From the NCBI GenBank assembly GCA_948144175.1, contig CANXME010002553.1, positions 1 through 64,000 on the forward strand: a stretch of DNA of 64,000 bases, in the 5' to 3' direction. The position numbers and the translations under genes are program-made. The notes beneath the pieces are model-generated. The model did no database searches and was not told where the DNA came from. It was given only the letters and a program-made list of their open reading frames with translations. Source of the stretch: Closterium sp. NIES-65. Taxonomy: Eukaryota; Streptophyta; Zygnematophyceae; Desmidiales; Closteriaceae. Positions 22,498 to 30,500 of this stretch are shown here, one piece after another; position 1 is the stretch's first letter; each line of letters starts with the position of its first letter.

Positions 22498-24470
22498 TCA
22501 GCGACAGCACTAGCGCCACCCACACCTCCAGCGGCAGGACCAACAGAAGTAGGCTCAGCACCAGCGCCCGCAGCAGCTCCAGCTCCAGGAGGACCCGCAG
22601 GTCCAGCAGCTCCGGGACCAGCAGCACCCGCACCCTCGACGGTCGAAGAAGCTCCAGCTCCAGCTCCAGCAGCACCTCCAGACTCAGCAGCACACCTCCA
22701 GCGGCGAGCGAACCACTCGCGCAGCTCCTGTGGAGAGAGGGGCTCCTGGCGAGACGCAGCAGCAGGAGAAACCCCAGGCTCAGCAGCTCCAGACGCAGCA
22801 CCCCCAGGCTCAGCAGCTCCCAGCTCAGCACCCCCAGGCTCAGCAGCTCCCGACCCAGCACCCCCAGACCCAGCACCTCCAGGCACAGCACCCCCCGGCT
22901 CAGCACCCCCAGGCTCCGCACCCTCCGCAGTAGCACCCTCAGGCCCAGCACCCCCAGCAGTAGCACCCCCAGGCTCAGCACCCCCGCGCACAGCACCCCC
23001 AGAGTCAGCACCCCCAGGCTCAGCACCCGCAGCAGCACCAGAGTCACCAGTAACCTCGACCGGGTCAACGGCGTCTACCTGGGACACACCTGAGGGGGCA
23101 GGAACCTGAGGGGGGAGGGGGTCTACCGGGGGGGGAACCGGCACAAGGAAGTCCGGGGGAGGGGGGAGGGAAGGAGTGCGGTAGGGGAAGAGACGGTAGA
23201 AGGGGACTGACTCGTCGAACGTGACGTCCTGGGAGGACAGAACACGACGAGAGGAGGGGTGGTAAAACTGCCACCCTGGGGCGTCAGTGGGGAAGCCAAG
23301 GAAGACACAGGGAGCAGCACGAGGGGACAGCTTGTCCGCAGACAAGTCGCGGACAAACGCCCGAGATCCCCAGACACGGAACACAGACGCATCGCCAACC
23401 TTCCCCGTCCATAGCAAGGCTGGGGACATTGCAGGCCGAGAGACCCGGGGGTGAAGGTTGAGCTGATGCGCCGCGTACCTCACCGCAAACGGCCACAGAA
23501 AATGGGGGGCAGCCGCATGCATCATGGACGTACGAGCGACATCCATGACCATGCCAATGCGGCGCTCAGCAATCCCATTTTGCTGTGGTGAGTCCGGAAG
23601 CGTGAAGGTCTGGCGGATCCCCCGTGCACGACAGTAGTCCCGCAGAAGGCGAGAAGAGAACTCTCCGCCTCTGTCAGAGTGCAGACGCAGAACAGGAAAG
23701 TCCGAGCCGAAGCTCTTCCTGAGCTGGAGACGAGCCTCGCGGATCCAGTCGATCAGCACCTCAGTGACCTCACCCTTGCTGCGCAAGGGGAGGACTGTGG
23801 TGTAACGCGAGTAGTCGTCAACCACCAACAGGAAGTGGCGCTCGTAACCCTGCCCACGGACGGGGGCTGGGCCCCACACATCCATGTGAAGCGTGTGCAG
23901 GGGAGCCTCTGTCGGGGGGAAGTGGGAGGAGTGAGGAGTAGCCCGGAGGCGACCCTCGACACAGGGGACACAGGAAGGTCCTGGCTCGGAGGGGAGAGGA
24001 GGGAGAGACTGGGGAAGACCTGAGACAAGGACACGGGAAGCCATGCTCCGAAGACGGGGCAAGGAGGGGTGGCCAAGACGGTGGTGCCACAGGAGAGTCT
24101 CGTGAGACAGGAGGCGACAAGAACAGGGGGCAGACTCAGGACCTGACCGGGACGCAGCAGCAAGTACCTGACCCGACGCAGCCACCTGACCAGACGCAGG
24201 GACAGGAGGAGACTCAACGGTCAGGGTGTAGAGACTCGACCCCGGCCGACGCGAGAACGTGGCCAGGTGTCGGCCTGTGCGTGCCTCCGTGCAGTGGGTC
24301 ACCCGCTGACTCGCAGGAGTGAACTGGTGAACACCCACATCCTCCAGGTCCGCTCCACTCACCAAGTTCGTAGAGAACGAGGGAAGGTACAGACCCGACA
24401 GGGTGCCCGAAGGGGCAGCCGGACACGGGAGGACAGTGGAGAAGTGAGACAGGACAGGACCCCAGAGGGG
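22398..24470 (-). CDS. pol: Copia Pol fragment: protease C-terminus, integrase and linker
   Basis: Integrase inserts the DNA copy into the host genome. The frame is open from just after a TGA at 24471-24473 to a TAG at 22398-22400. It lacks a plausible ATG and overlaps the gag-protease frame by 112 bp, so it is a polyprotein segment. Counting from the TTG at 24365, a zinc-binding module is seen (H95, H99, C132, C135). The catalytic triad follows: D162 in MDVWG, D231 in HSDRGGEF and E267 in NGIAERR, with exactly 35 residues between the last two (DD35E). The copia-type GKVGDASVFRVWG block follows. After about residue 400 the protein becomes a low-complexity Gly/Ala/Pro/Glu linker with pentapeptide repeats. 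It ends in a frame change near 22440, where the sequence continues as the RT frame. Confidence 0.93.
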   Translation of the reverse strand, partial: PLWGPVLSHFSTVLPCPAAPSGTLSGLYLPSFSTNLVSGADLEDVGVHQFTPASQRVTHCTEARTGRHLATFSRRPGSSLYTLTVESPPVPASGQVAASGQVLAAASRSGPESAPCSCRLLSHETLLWHHRLGHPSLPRLRSMASRVLVSGLPQSLPPLPSEPGPSCVPCVEGRLRATPHSSHFPPTEAPLHTLHMDVWGPAPVRGQGYERHFLLVVDDYSRYTTVLPLRSKGEVTEVLIDWIREARLQLRKSFGSDFPVLRLHSDRGGEFSSRLLRDYCRARGIRQTFTLPDSPQQNGIAERRIGMVMDVARTSMMHAAAPHFLWPFAVRYAAHQLNLHPRVSRPAMSPALLWTGKVGDASVFRVWGSRAFVRDLSADKLSPRAAPCVFLGFPTDAPGWQFYHPSSRRVLSSQDVTFDESVPFYRLFPYRTPSLPPPPDFLVPVPPPVDPLPPQVPAPSGVSQVDAVDPVEVTGDSGAAAGAEPGGADSGGAVRGGAEPGGATAGGAGPEGATAEGAEPGGAEPGGAVPGGAGSGGAGSGAAEPGGAELGAAEPGGAASGAAEPGVSPAAASRQEPLSPQELREWFARRWRCAAESGGAAGAGAGASSTVEGAGAAGPGAAGPAGPPGAGAAAGAGAEPTSVGPAAGGVGGASAVAEGAGAVPAASGAAARPRPYFVPLLQQVLGLLLR
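22425..22460 (-). other. Frame break 2 (integrase-RT linker)
   Basis: The integrase frame reads to a TAG at 22398, while the RT frame is open from 22497. Linker-like Pro/Ser/Ala-rich sequence in the RT frame starts around 22440. Moving from one frame to the other requires a one-base loss (or two-base gain) in roughly this interval. The exact base cannot be placed because both frames are low complexity here. Confidence 0.7.
22785..23045 (-). repeat. 15-bp minisatellite encoding Gly/Ala/Pro pentapeptides
   Basis: Plus-strand CAGCACCCCCAGGCT-like units of 15 bp repeat with some degeneracy. On the coding strand they encode pentapeptides of the type GGAEP/GGAVP in the linker between integrase and reverse transcriptase. 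The period is a multiple of three, so copy-number changes keep the frame. The tract lies outside catalytic domains and probably acts as a flexible spacer. Confidence 0.85.
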
Positions 24471-26113
24471 TCAGCAAGGGAGACTGCAACCGGCCGGCCG
24501 AGCGGCGTAAGGGTAGTGCGGTCTCGAAAGAAGGAGCGAGAAGCTCCAGAGTCAAGTGTGAAAGTGAGGGAGGACGAGGACGACGCAGTACCTGAGAGCG
24601 CAGTCTCACCTGTACCTGAGAGCGCAGACGCACTGGCACCTAGAGCAGCAGCCTCACAAGCACCTAGCGCAGCAGTACCAATGCCCGGGTCGGGCTGGAA
24701 ACAACGGTAACCCTCATTCTCCTCACTATAATCCACAACATACATAGCAGCAAGGATAGCATCAAAATCAAGATCAAAGATCGCTACACCAGCCCTGAGA
24801 AGCTCATCCCAGCGAGGGATCTCACTAGCCCCAGGGAACTGCTGACGCCAGGCGTCCGTCAGGCGGCCAAAGCAGCGCTGGGTGGCGTGGGCACCCCCAC
24901 ACTGCTCACCCGCGCGGTCGCCGGAACGAAGAACGTAGGTGCAGGGACCAGTACCCCCACCCCTCTGACGCCCAGCGTACCACTCACGAATCTGCTGAGG
25001 CGGAGGGATGTCCCGCGAGCGCTGCTGCTGCTGCCGCTGCGAGCGCTGGCCACCACCGCCGCCGCTACGCTGCTGGGTACCACCTCGACCAGCTCCACCT
25101 CCTCCACCACCACCGCCTCCTCCGCTGCCGCCTCCACCGCCTCCACCTCCGCCGCCTCCACCACCGCCGCTGACTCCACCACCACCGCTGGCACCACCAC
25201 CACCGTCTCCGTAACTGCTGCCACCACCACCACCACCTCCACCACTAGTCCCGCCGCCACCCCCACTCCCTCCGCCGCCACCGCCGCCACCGCCACCGCC
25301 CCCTCCAGCTCCACCCGCGCCCTTGCCCCCCTTGCCCTTGCTGGAGCGACGTCTCCCACTAGGGGCAGACGCCGCGCCGACCGACTCAAGACCAAGCAGG
25401 TCGGCAGCAGCAGCAGAGGCAACAGAGGGCAGCAAGGGGGAAGGAGAGCACCCCTCAAAGATGGGGGTGCGAGGGTCACCACGAGAAGCACCTACAGCGA
25501 CTATGCTCTTCTCCGCTGCGAGGAGGGCCTTCTCGAGGAGGTTGACGGTGAGGGTGGTGGGACAGACTGCGAGAAAGTGGTCCCTGACGACGCGAAGGGA
25601 GTCAGGGAGGCGCGCGACTACGTAGTAGAGAGCGATGTACATGGGGGGGGGGTTCTTAGCGCAGAACTCAGCAGGAAGGGCTGCGCGGTAGCGAGTGTCA
25701 CTAGTGCGGAGGTGCGTAATGAGGTCAGCGACAGTGGGAAAGGCAGAGAGGTCAGGAAAGAGGTAGGGAAGCATGAGACGGCTCAGTGCAGCAGTGGCAG
25801 GGGAGGAGTAGCGCGCAACTACAGCGTCGTACAAGGTCTGAGCACTCTTGTACTGACTAAAGTGCGCACGCTCAGAGGTAGGGAGGTGGCGACGCACAGC
25901 AAGACGTGCAGCAGCATCGCGGGTGGCCCACTTAGAGCAGACAGCGGGATCAGCATCAGCAGCAGGAGCAGGAGAGGCGCCAGAGGTGAGATCAAAGAGA
26001 GAAAGGTCGTTAGCCCTGTCGCACTGTAAGAACAGCTGCAGGTCGTCTAACCAGACCTCAAAATCAATGGCGCGACCCTCAGCGTCAAAAGCTAGGACAC
26101 TAGGGGTAGCCAT
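24359..26113 (-). CDS. gag: Copia Gag and protease N-terminal half
   Basis: Gag forms the virus-like particle and binds element RNA; the protease matures the polyprotein. The chosen start is the ATG at 26113 (MATPSVLAFD), which has a strong GCCATGG context; an upstream in-frame ATG at 26137 has a poorer one. Residues 1-200 hold a copia/UBN2-like Gag core (FEVWLDDLQLFLQ; a YSSPATAALSRLMLPYLFP region). Residues about 259-346 are an extreme polyglycine tract, followed by an Arg/Gln-rich segment. A Cys/His cluster near residues 388-415 (C-x13-C-x3-H-x4-C) takes the place of a standard CX2CX4HX4C knuckle. The protease active site is DSGAS (D521). The frame ends at a TGA (24359-24361) about 70 residues later, while the conserved reading moves to another frame near 24460, so this frame holds only part of protease. 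Confidence 0.93.
   Translation of the reverse strand: MATPSVLAFDAEGRAIDFEVWLDDLQLFLQCDRANDLSLFDLTSGASPAPAADADPAVCSKWATRDAAARLAVRRHLPTSERAHFSQYKSAQTLYDAVVARYSSPATAALSRLMLPYLFPDLSAFPTVADLITHLRTSDTRYRAALPAEFCAKNPPPMYIALYYVVARLPDSLRVVRDHFLAVCPTTLTVNLLEKALLAAEKSIVAVGASRGDPRTPIFEGCSPSPLLPSVASAAAADLLGLESVGAASAPSGRRRSSKGKGGKGAGGAGGGGGGGGGGGGGSGGGGGTSGGGGGGGGSSYGDGGGGASGGGGVSGGGGGGGGGGGGGGSGGGGGGGGGGAGRGGTQQRSGGGGGQRSQRQQQQRSRDIPPPQQIREWYAGRQRGGGTGPCTYVLRSGDRAGEQCGGAHATQRCFGRLTDAWRQQFPGASEIPRWDELLRAGVAIFDLDFDAILAAMYVVDYSEENEGYRCFQPDPGIGTAALGACEAAALGASASALSGTGETALSGTASSSSSLTFTLDSGASRSFFRDRTTLTPLGRPVAVSLADPSGVLSCLTSPLSSRVRLPLRAPCRVCTFPRSLRTW
24460..24463 (-). other. Frame break 1 (inside protease)
   Basis: A run of four C on the plus strand (GGGG in the coding strand), about 30 residues after the protease DSGAS motif. 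Upstream of the run the gag-protease frame is coding-like; downstream the integrase frame carries the expected protease-integrase linker. The frame relation is -1, so the loss of one G from the run would explain it. A programmed -1 slip is possible but would fall oddly in the middle of a domain. Confidence 0.75.
25075..25335 (-). repeat. CCN/GGN trinucleotide-rich tract encoding polyglycine in Gag
   Basis: An irregular triplet repeat (plus strand mostly CCA, CCG, CCT and CCC units) covers about 260 bp and encodes nearly uninterrupted glycine with occasional Ser, Ala, Thr, Tyr and Asp. Runs of 10-14 glycines occur. It lies just before the Arg/Gln-rich and Cys/His segments, where nucleocapsid sequence is expected. 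Confidence 0.9.
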
Positions 26114-26211
26114 GGCGACGACAGCGACGCAGTGCAAGCAGTAGGGAAAGAGCTCGCAGTGTCAGTGGGACTGTGCTCACCAGGCAGGGCAGGTCGTGCA
26201 GGTATGCAGAA

Positions 26212-26432
26212 AGGCGGCTCAGCGACCGGGCGGCTCGGGTGCAGGGCGGCTCGGCTGCTGGGAGGCTCGGGCGCAGGGCGGCTCGGCTCCCGGGCGGCTC
26301 GGCGGCTGGGCGGCTCGGGTGCAGGGCGGCTCGGCTCCCGGGCGGCTCGGCGGCAGGGCAGCTCGGGTCCCGGGCGGCTCGGCGTTCGGCGGCTCGGCTC
26401 ACGGGCGGTTCGGCTGCTTGGGCGGCTCGGCC
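26212..26432 (+). repeat. 16-17-bp GC-rich minisatellite in the leader
   Basis: About 13 imperfect copies of a GCGGCTCGG-containing unit. The tails vary in a loose three-unit cycle (GTGCAGG, CTCCCGG, CGGCTGG), giving a weak 48-bp super-period. It lies closest to the gag start. Confidence 0.85.
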
Positions 26433-26455
26433 AGGAGATGCAGGGGCGGGGCCGT

Positions 26456-26745
26456 CAGGTGCAGCGGCGGGTCGACCGGTGCAGGGGCGGGCCGGCAGGT
26501 GCAGCGGCGGGCCGGCAGGTGCAGCGGCGGGCCGGCAGGTGCACCGGCGGGCCGGCAGGTGCAGGCGGCGGGCCGTAGGGTGCAGCGGCGGGCCGTAGGG
26601 TGCAGTGGCGGGGCCGGCAGGAGCAGCGGCGAGGCCGTCAGAGGCGGCGGGCCGGCAGGTGCAGCGGCGAGGCCGTCAGAGGCGGCGGGCCGCTGGGTGC
26701 AGCGGCGGGCCGGCAGGTGCAGCGGCGGGCCGGTAGGGGAGGCGG
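26456..26745 (+). repeat. 20-bp GC-rich minisatellite in the leader
   Basis: Units of the form GCAGCGGCGGGCCGGCAGGT. Five exact-length 20-bp copies fill 26461-26560, followed by copies with small indels and GGCCGTCAGAGGCGGC interruptions to about 26745. Confidence 0.88.
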
Positions 26746-26935
26746 CGGAGCCGCGTCAGGGGAGGCGGCAGAGCCGCGTCAGGGGAGGCGGCGGGGCCGC
26801 GTCAGGGGAGGCGGCGGAGCCGCGTCAGGGGAGGCGGCGGGGCCGCGTCAGGGGAGGCGGCGGGGCTGCGTCAGGGGAGGCGGCGGGGCCGCGTCAGGGG
26901 AGGCGGCGGGGCCGCGTCAAACAGGCGGCGGGGCC
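26745..26935 (+). repeat. 23-bp GC-rich minisatellite in the leader
   Basis: About eight copies of a 23-bp unit containing GGGGAGGCGGCGG and CCGCGTCA parts, in phase from about 26745 to 26935. The last copies are decayed. This is the third distinct minisatellite in the leader, and its period differs from the other two. Confidence 0.88.
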
Positions 26936-26993
26936 GCGATCAGGAGAGGCGGCAGGGCCGCGTCTGAGGGACAGCGGGGCCGCGATCAAAAAG

Positions 26994-27010
26994 GCGACCC
27001 GAGGGGTCGC
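26994..27010 (-). other. Hairpin in the leader
   Basis: GCGACCC (26994-27000) and GGGTCGC (27004-27010) are perfect inverted repeats with a 3-base loop. It lies about 70 bases from the PBS, in the region where packaging structures are common. Confidence 0.65.
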
Positions 27011-27022
27011 TAAAAACAAAGG

Positions 27023-27040
27023 GCGCGCCTCGAGGCGCGC
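27023..27040. other. 18-bp perfect palindrome in the leader
   Basis: GCGCGCCTCGAGGCGCGC is its own reverse complement. In RNA it could form a self-complementary kissing or duplex contact between two genomic RNAs, similar in principle to retroviral dimer-initiation sites. That role is inferred only. Confidence 0.7.
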
Positions 27041-27065
27041 TTCGGTGGGCCCTTAAAAAAAAAAC

Positions 27066-27082
27066 GGTCCTAAGGCAGGACC
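27066..27082 (-). other. Hairpin next to the PBS
   Basis: GGTCCT (27066-27071) and AGGACC (27077-27082) form a 6-bp stem with a 5-base loop. It overlaps the distal end of the PBS by a few bases, so it could influence primer annealing. Confidence 0.55.
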
Positions 27083-27094
27083 CGCTCTATACCA
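27079..27094 (-). other. tRNA primer-binding site (PBS)
   Basis: Read on the minus strand directly after the 5' LTR: TGGTATAGAGCGGGTC. It starts with TGG, complementary to a tRNA 3' CCA end. It resembles the plant initiator-methionine PBS (TGGTATCAGAGC) with one C missing, so the tRNA could be initiator Met or another species. It abuts the LTR with no gap. Confidence 0.75.
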
Positions 27095-27222
27095 TGTGAA
27101 GTAAGGAAAACAGGAATGAAATGACTATGGAAGATTGGGTACAAATGCAACCCTAGAAACCCTGTACCCCATATGTGCTACCCCACTATAGCCTACAGAA
27201 ACTATGTCATATAAATCTGACA
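27095..27222 (-). repeat. 5' LTR (128 bp) of the copia element
   Basis: Identical to the 3' LTR over all 128 bases. In element orientation it starts TGTCAG and ends CTTCACA. As the upstream LTR it should carry the promoter and polyadenylation region, in very little space. No AATAAA is seen. Confidence 0.97.
27209..27216 (-). promoter_or_regulatory. Candidate TATA box in the 5' LTR
   Basis: ATTTATAT on the minus strand, 6 bases inside the start of the LTR. It is the best TATA-like word in the LTR and would place transcription start about 30 bases further in. The same word in the 3' LTR is at 19985-19992. Composition evidence only. Confidence 0.3.
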
Positions 27223-27227
27223 ATTTT
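27223..27227 (+). repeat. Target-site duplication, right copy
   Basis: ATTTT immediately outside the right LTR, matching 19866-19870. The satellite continues from here in register with the left flank. Confidence 0.93.
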
Positions 27228-27593
27228 GCACACGCTAGGCCCTTGCTCTTGAAACTTTGCACACGCTAGGCCCTTGTTCTTGCTATTTTGCACACGATAT
27301 GTCCTTGTTATTCCAATTTTGCACACGCTAGGCCTTTGTTCTTGCTATTTTGCACACGCTAGGCCCTTGTTCTTCCAATTTTGCACACGCTAGGCCCTTG
27401 TTCTTGAAATTTTGCACACGCTAGGCCCTTGTTCTTGCTATTTTGCACATGCTAGGCCCTTGTTTTTGAATTTTTGCACACGCTAGGCCCTTGTTTTTGA
27501 ATTTTTGCACACGCTAGGACCTTGTTTTTGCAATTTTGCATACGCTAGGCGCTTGTTCTTGAAATTTTGCACACGTTAGGCCCCTGTTCTTGC

Positions 27594-30500
27594 TATTTTC
27601 AATTTTTGCACACGCTAGGCCCTTGTTCTTGAAATTTTGCACATGCTTGGCCCTTGTTCTTCCAATTTTGCACACGCTAGGTCATTGTTCTTGCTATTTT
27701 GCACATGTAGGCCCTTGTTCTTGCAATTTTGCACACGCTAGGCCCTTGTTCTTGCTATTCTGCACACGCTAGGCCCTTGTTCTTCCAATTCTGCACACGC
27801 TAGGCCCTTGTTCTTCCAATTTTGCACACGCTAGGCCATTGTTCTTGCTATTTTGCACACGCTATGTCCTTGTTATTCCAATTTTGCATACGCTAGGCCT
27901 TTGTTCTTGCTATTTTGCACACGCTAGGCCCTTGTTCTTCCAAATTTGCACACGCTAGGCCATTGTTCTTGCAAATTTGCACACGCTAGGCCCTTGTTCT
28001 TGCTATTTTGTACATGCTAGGCCCTTGTTCTTCCAAATTTGCACACGCTAGGCCATTGTTCTTACAATTTTGCACACGCTAGGCCCTTGTTATTCCAATT
28101 TTGCACACGCTAGGCCCTTGTTTTTGCTATTTTGCACATGCTAGGTTCTTGTTCTTGCAAATGTGCACATGCTAGGCCCTTGTTCTTGCAATTTCGCACA
28201 CGCTAGGCCCTTGTTCTTGAAATTTTGCACACGCTAGGCCATTGTTCTTGCAATTTTGCACATGCTAGGCCCTTGTTCTTGCAATTTCGCACACGCTAGG
28301 CCCTTGTTCTTGCTATTTTGCACACGTTAGGCATTTGTTCTTGCAATTTTGAACACGCTAGGCCCTTGTTCTTCCAATTTTGCACAAGCTAGGCCCTTGT
28401 TCTTGCAATTTTGCACATGCTAGGCCCTTGGTCTCGCAATTTTGCACACGCTAGGCCCTTGTTCTTGAAATTTTGTACACGCTAGGCCCTTGTTCTTGCT
28501 ATTTTGCACACGCTTTGTCCTTCTTATTCCAATTTTGCACACGCTATATCCTTGTTATTCCAATTTTGCACACGCTAGGCCCTTGTTCTTGAAATTTTGC
28601 ACACGCTAGGTCATTGTTCTTGCTATTTTGCACATGTAGGCCCTTGTTCTTGAAATTGTGCACACGCTAGGCCCTTGTTCTTGCTATTTTGCAAACGCTA
28701 GGCCCTTGTTCTTTCAATTCTGCACACGCTAGGCCCTTGTTCTTCCAATTTTGCACATACTAGGCCCTTGTTCTTGCTATTTTGCACACGCTAGGCCCTT
28801 AATCTACCAATTTTGCACACACTAGGCTCTTGTTCTTCCAATTTTGCACACTCTAGGCCCTTGTTCTTGAAATTTTGTACACGCTAGGCCCTTGTTCTTG
28901 TTATTTTGCACACGCTATATCCTTGTTTTTCCAATCGTGCACACGCTATGTCCTTATTATTCCAATTTTGCACACGCTAGGCCCTTGTTCTTGCTTTTTT
29001 GCACACGCTATGTCCTTGCTATTCCAATTTTGCACATTCTAGGCCCTTGTTCTTGCTATTTTGCACACGCTAGGCCCTTGCTCTTGAAACTTTGCACACG
29101 CTAGGCCCTTGTTCTTGCTATTTTGCACACGCTATGTCCTTGTTATTCCAATTTTGCACAGGCTAGGCCTTTGTTCTTGCTATTTTGCACACCCTAGGCC
29201 CTTGTTCTTCCAATTTTGCACACGCTAGGCCCTTGTTCTTGAAATTTTGCACACGCTAGGCCCTTCTTCTTGCAATTTTGCACATGCTAGGCCCTTCTTC
29301 TTGCAATTTTGCACACGCTATGCCCTTGTTCTTGCTATTTTGCACACGCTAGGCCCTTCTGCTTGAAATTTTGCACACGCTAGGCCCTTGTTTTTGAATT
29401 TTTGCACACGCTAGGACCTTGTTTTTGCAATTTTGCATACGCTAGGCGCTTGTTCTTGAAATTTTGCACACGCTAGGCCCCTGTTCTTGCTATTTTGAAT
29501 TTTTGCACACGCTAGGCCCTTGTTCTTGAAATTTTGCACATGCTTGGCCCTTGTTCTTGCTATTTTGCACACGCTAGGTCATTGTTCTTGCTATTTTGCA
29601 CATGTAGGCCCTTGTTCTTGCAATTTTGCACACGCTAGGCCCTTGTTCTTGCTATTTTGCACACGCTAGGCCCTTGTTCTTCCAATTCTGCACACACTAG
29701 GCCCTTGTTCTTCCAATTTTGCACATACTAGGCCCTTGTTCTTGCTATTTTGCACACGCTAGGCCCTTGTTCTACCAATTTTGCACACGCTAGGCTCTTG
29801 TTCTTCCAATTCTGCACACGCTAGGCCCGTGTTCTTGAAATTTTGTACACGCTAGGCCCTTGTTCTTGCTATTTTGCACACGCTATGTCCTTGTTATTCC
29901 AATTTTGCACACGCTATGTCCTTGTTATTCCAATTTTGCACACGCTAGGCCCTTGGTCTTGAAATTTTGCACACGCTAGGTCATTGTTCTTGCTATTTTG
30001 CACATTTAGGCCCTTGTTCTTGCAATTGTGTACACGCTAGGCCCTTGTTCTTGCTATTTTGCACACGCTAGGCCCTTGTTCTTCCAATTCTGCACACGCT
30101 AGGCCCTTGTTCTTCCAATTTTGCACATACTAGGCCCCTGTTCTTGCTATTTTGCACACGCTAGGCCCTTGTTCTACCAATTTTGCACACGCTAGGCTCT
30201 TGTTCTTCCAATTTTGCACACGCTAGGCCCTTGTTCTTGAAATTTTGTACACGCTAGGCCCTTGTTCTTGCTATTTTGCACACGCTATGTCCTTGTTATT
30301 CCAATTTCGCACACGCTATGTCCTTGTTATTCCAATTTTGGACACGCTAGGCCCTTGTTCTTGCTATTTTGCACACGCTATGTCCTTGTTATTCCAATTT
30401 TGCACACGCTAGGCCTTTGTTCTTGCTATTTTGCACACGCTAGGCCCTTGTTCTTCCGAATTTGCACAAGCTAGGCCCTTGTTCTTCCAATATTGCACAC

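Larger units (their letters stand above)
26114..27094 (-). other. GC-rich untranslated leader of the copia element
   Basis: About 980 bp between PBS and gag ATG, long for a copia leader. It is made almost wholly of short GC-rich tandem repeats (listed separately) followed, towards the PBS, by hairpins and an A10-like run (27055-27064). It probably holds RNA packaging and dimerisation signals, by analogy with other LTR elements. Plus-strand open frames here are by-products of GC-rich repeats. Confidence 0.8.
19871..27222 (-). mobile_element. Full-length Ty1/copia LTR retrotransposon
   Basis: A 7,352-bp element read on the minus strand. It has identical 128-bp LTRs, a 5-bp target-site duplication, a PBS, a PPT and the copia order gag, protease, integrase, reverse transcriptase, RNase H. 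Integrase before reverse transcriptase places it in Ty1/copia rather than Ty3/gypsy. The internal region is strongly GC-rich, in contrast to the roughly 48% GC satellite and the AT-richer LTRs. All enzymatic motifs are visible, but the polyprotein is split into three frames by two apparent one-base losses. This copy may therefore be unable to make a complete polyprotein unless the breaks are sequence errors. The lineage within Copia is not assigned with confidence; the proteins resemble families I associate with streptophyte algae. Confidence 0.97.

Noticed and set aside
24440-24480. Programmed -1 frameshift as the preferred explanation of the gag-pol layout
   Set aside because: The site has no canonical X XXY YYZ heptamer and falls within protease, and a second break occurs between integrase and RT. 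Single-base losses explain both more simply.
24887-26029. 380-residue plus-strand open frame over gag
   Set aside because: It is antisense to gag. Its Thr/Ala/Ser-rich composition is the reverse reading of the polyglycine and GC-rich codons, and it has no recognisable domain.
26132-27056. Plus-strand Gly/Arg/Ala-rich frames over the leader
   Set aside because: They are translations of the 16-, 20- and 23-bp minisatellites; several overlapping frames are open at once, with no domain.
19871-27222. Ty3/gypsy assignment
   Set aside because: Integrase precedes reverse transcriptase in the minus-strand order, and the GKxxD block and RT/RNase H motifs are copia-type.
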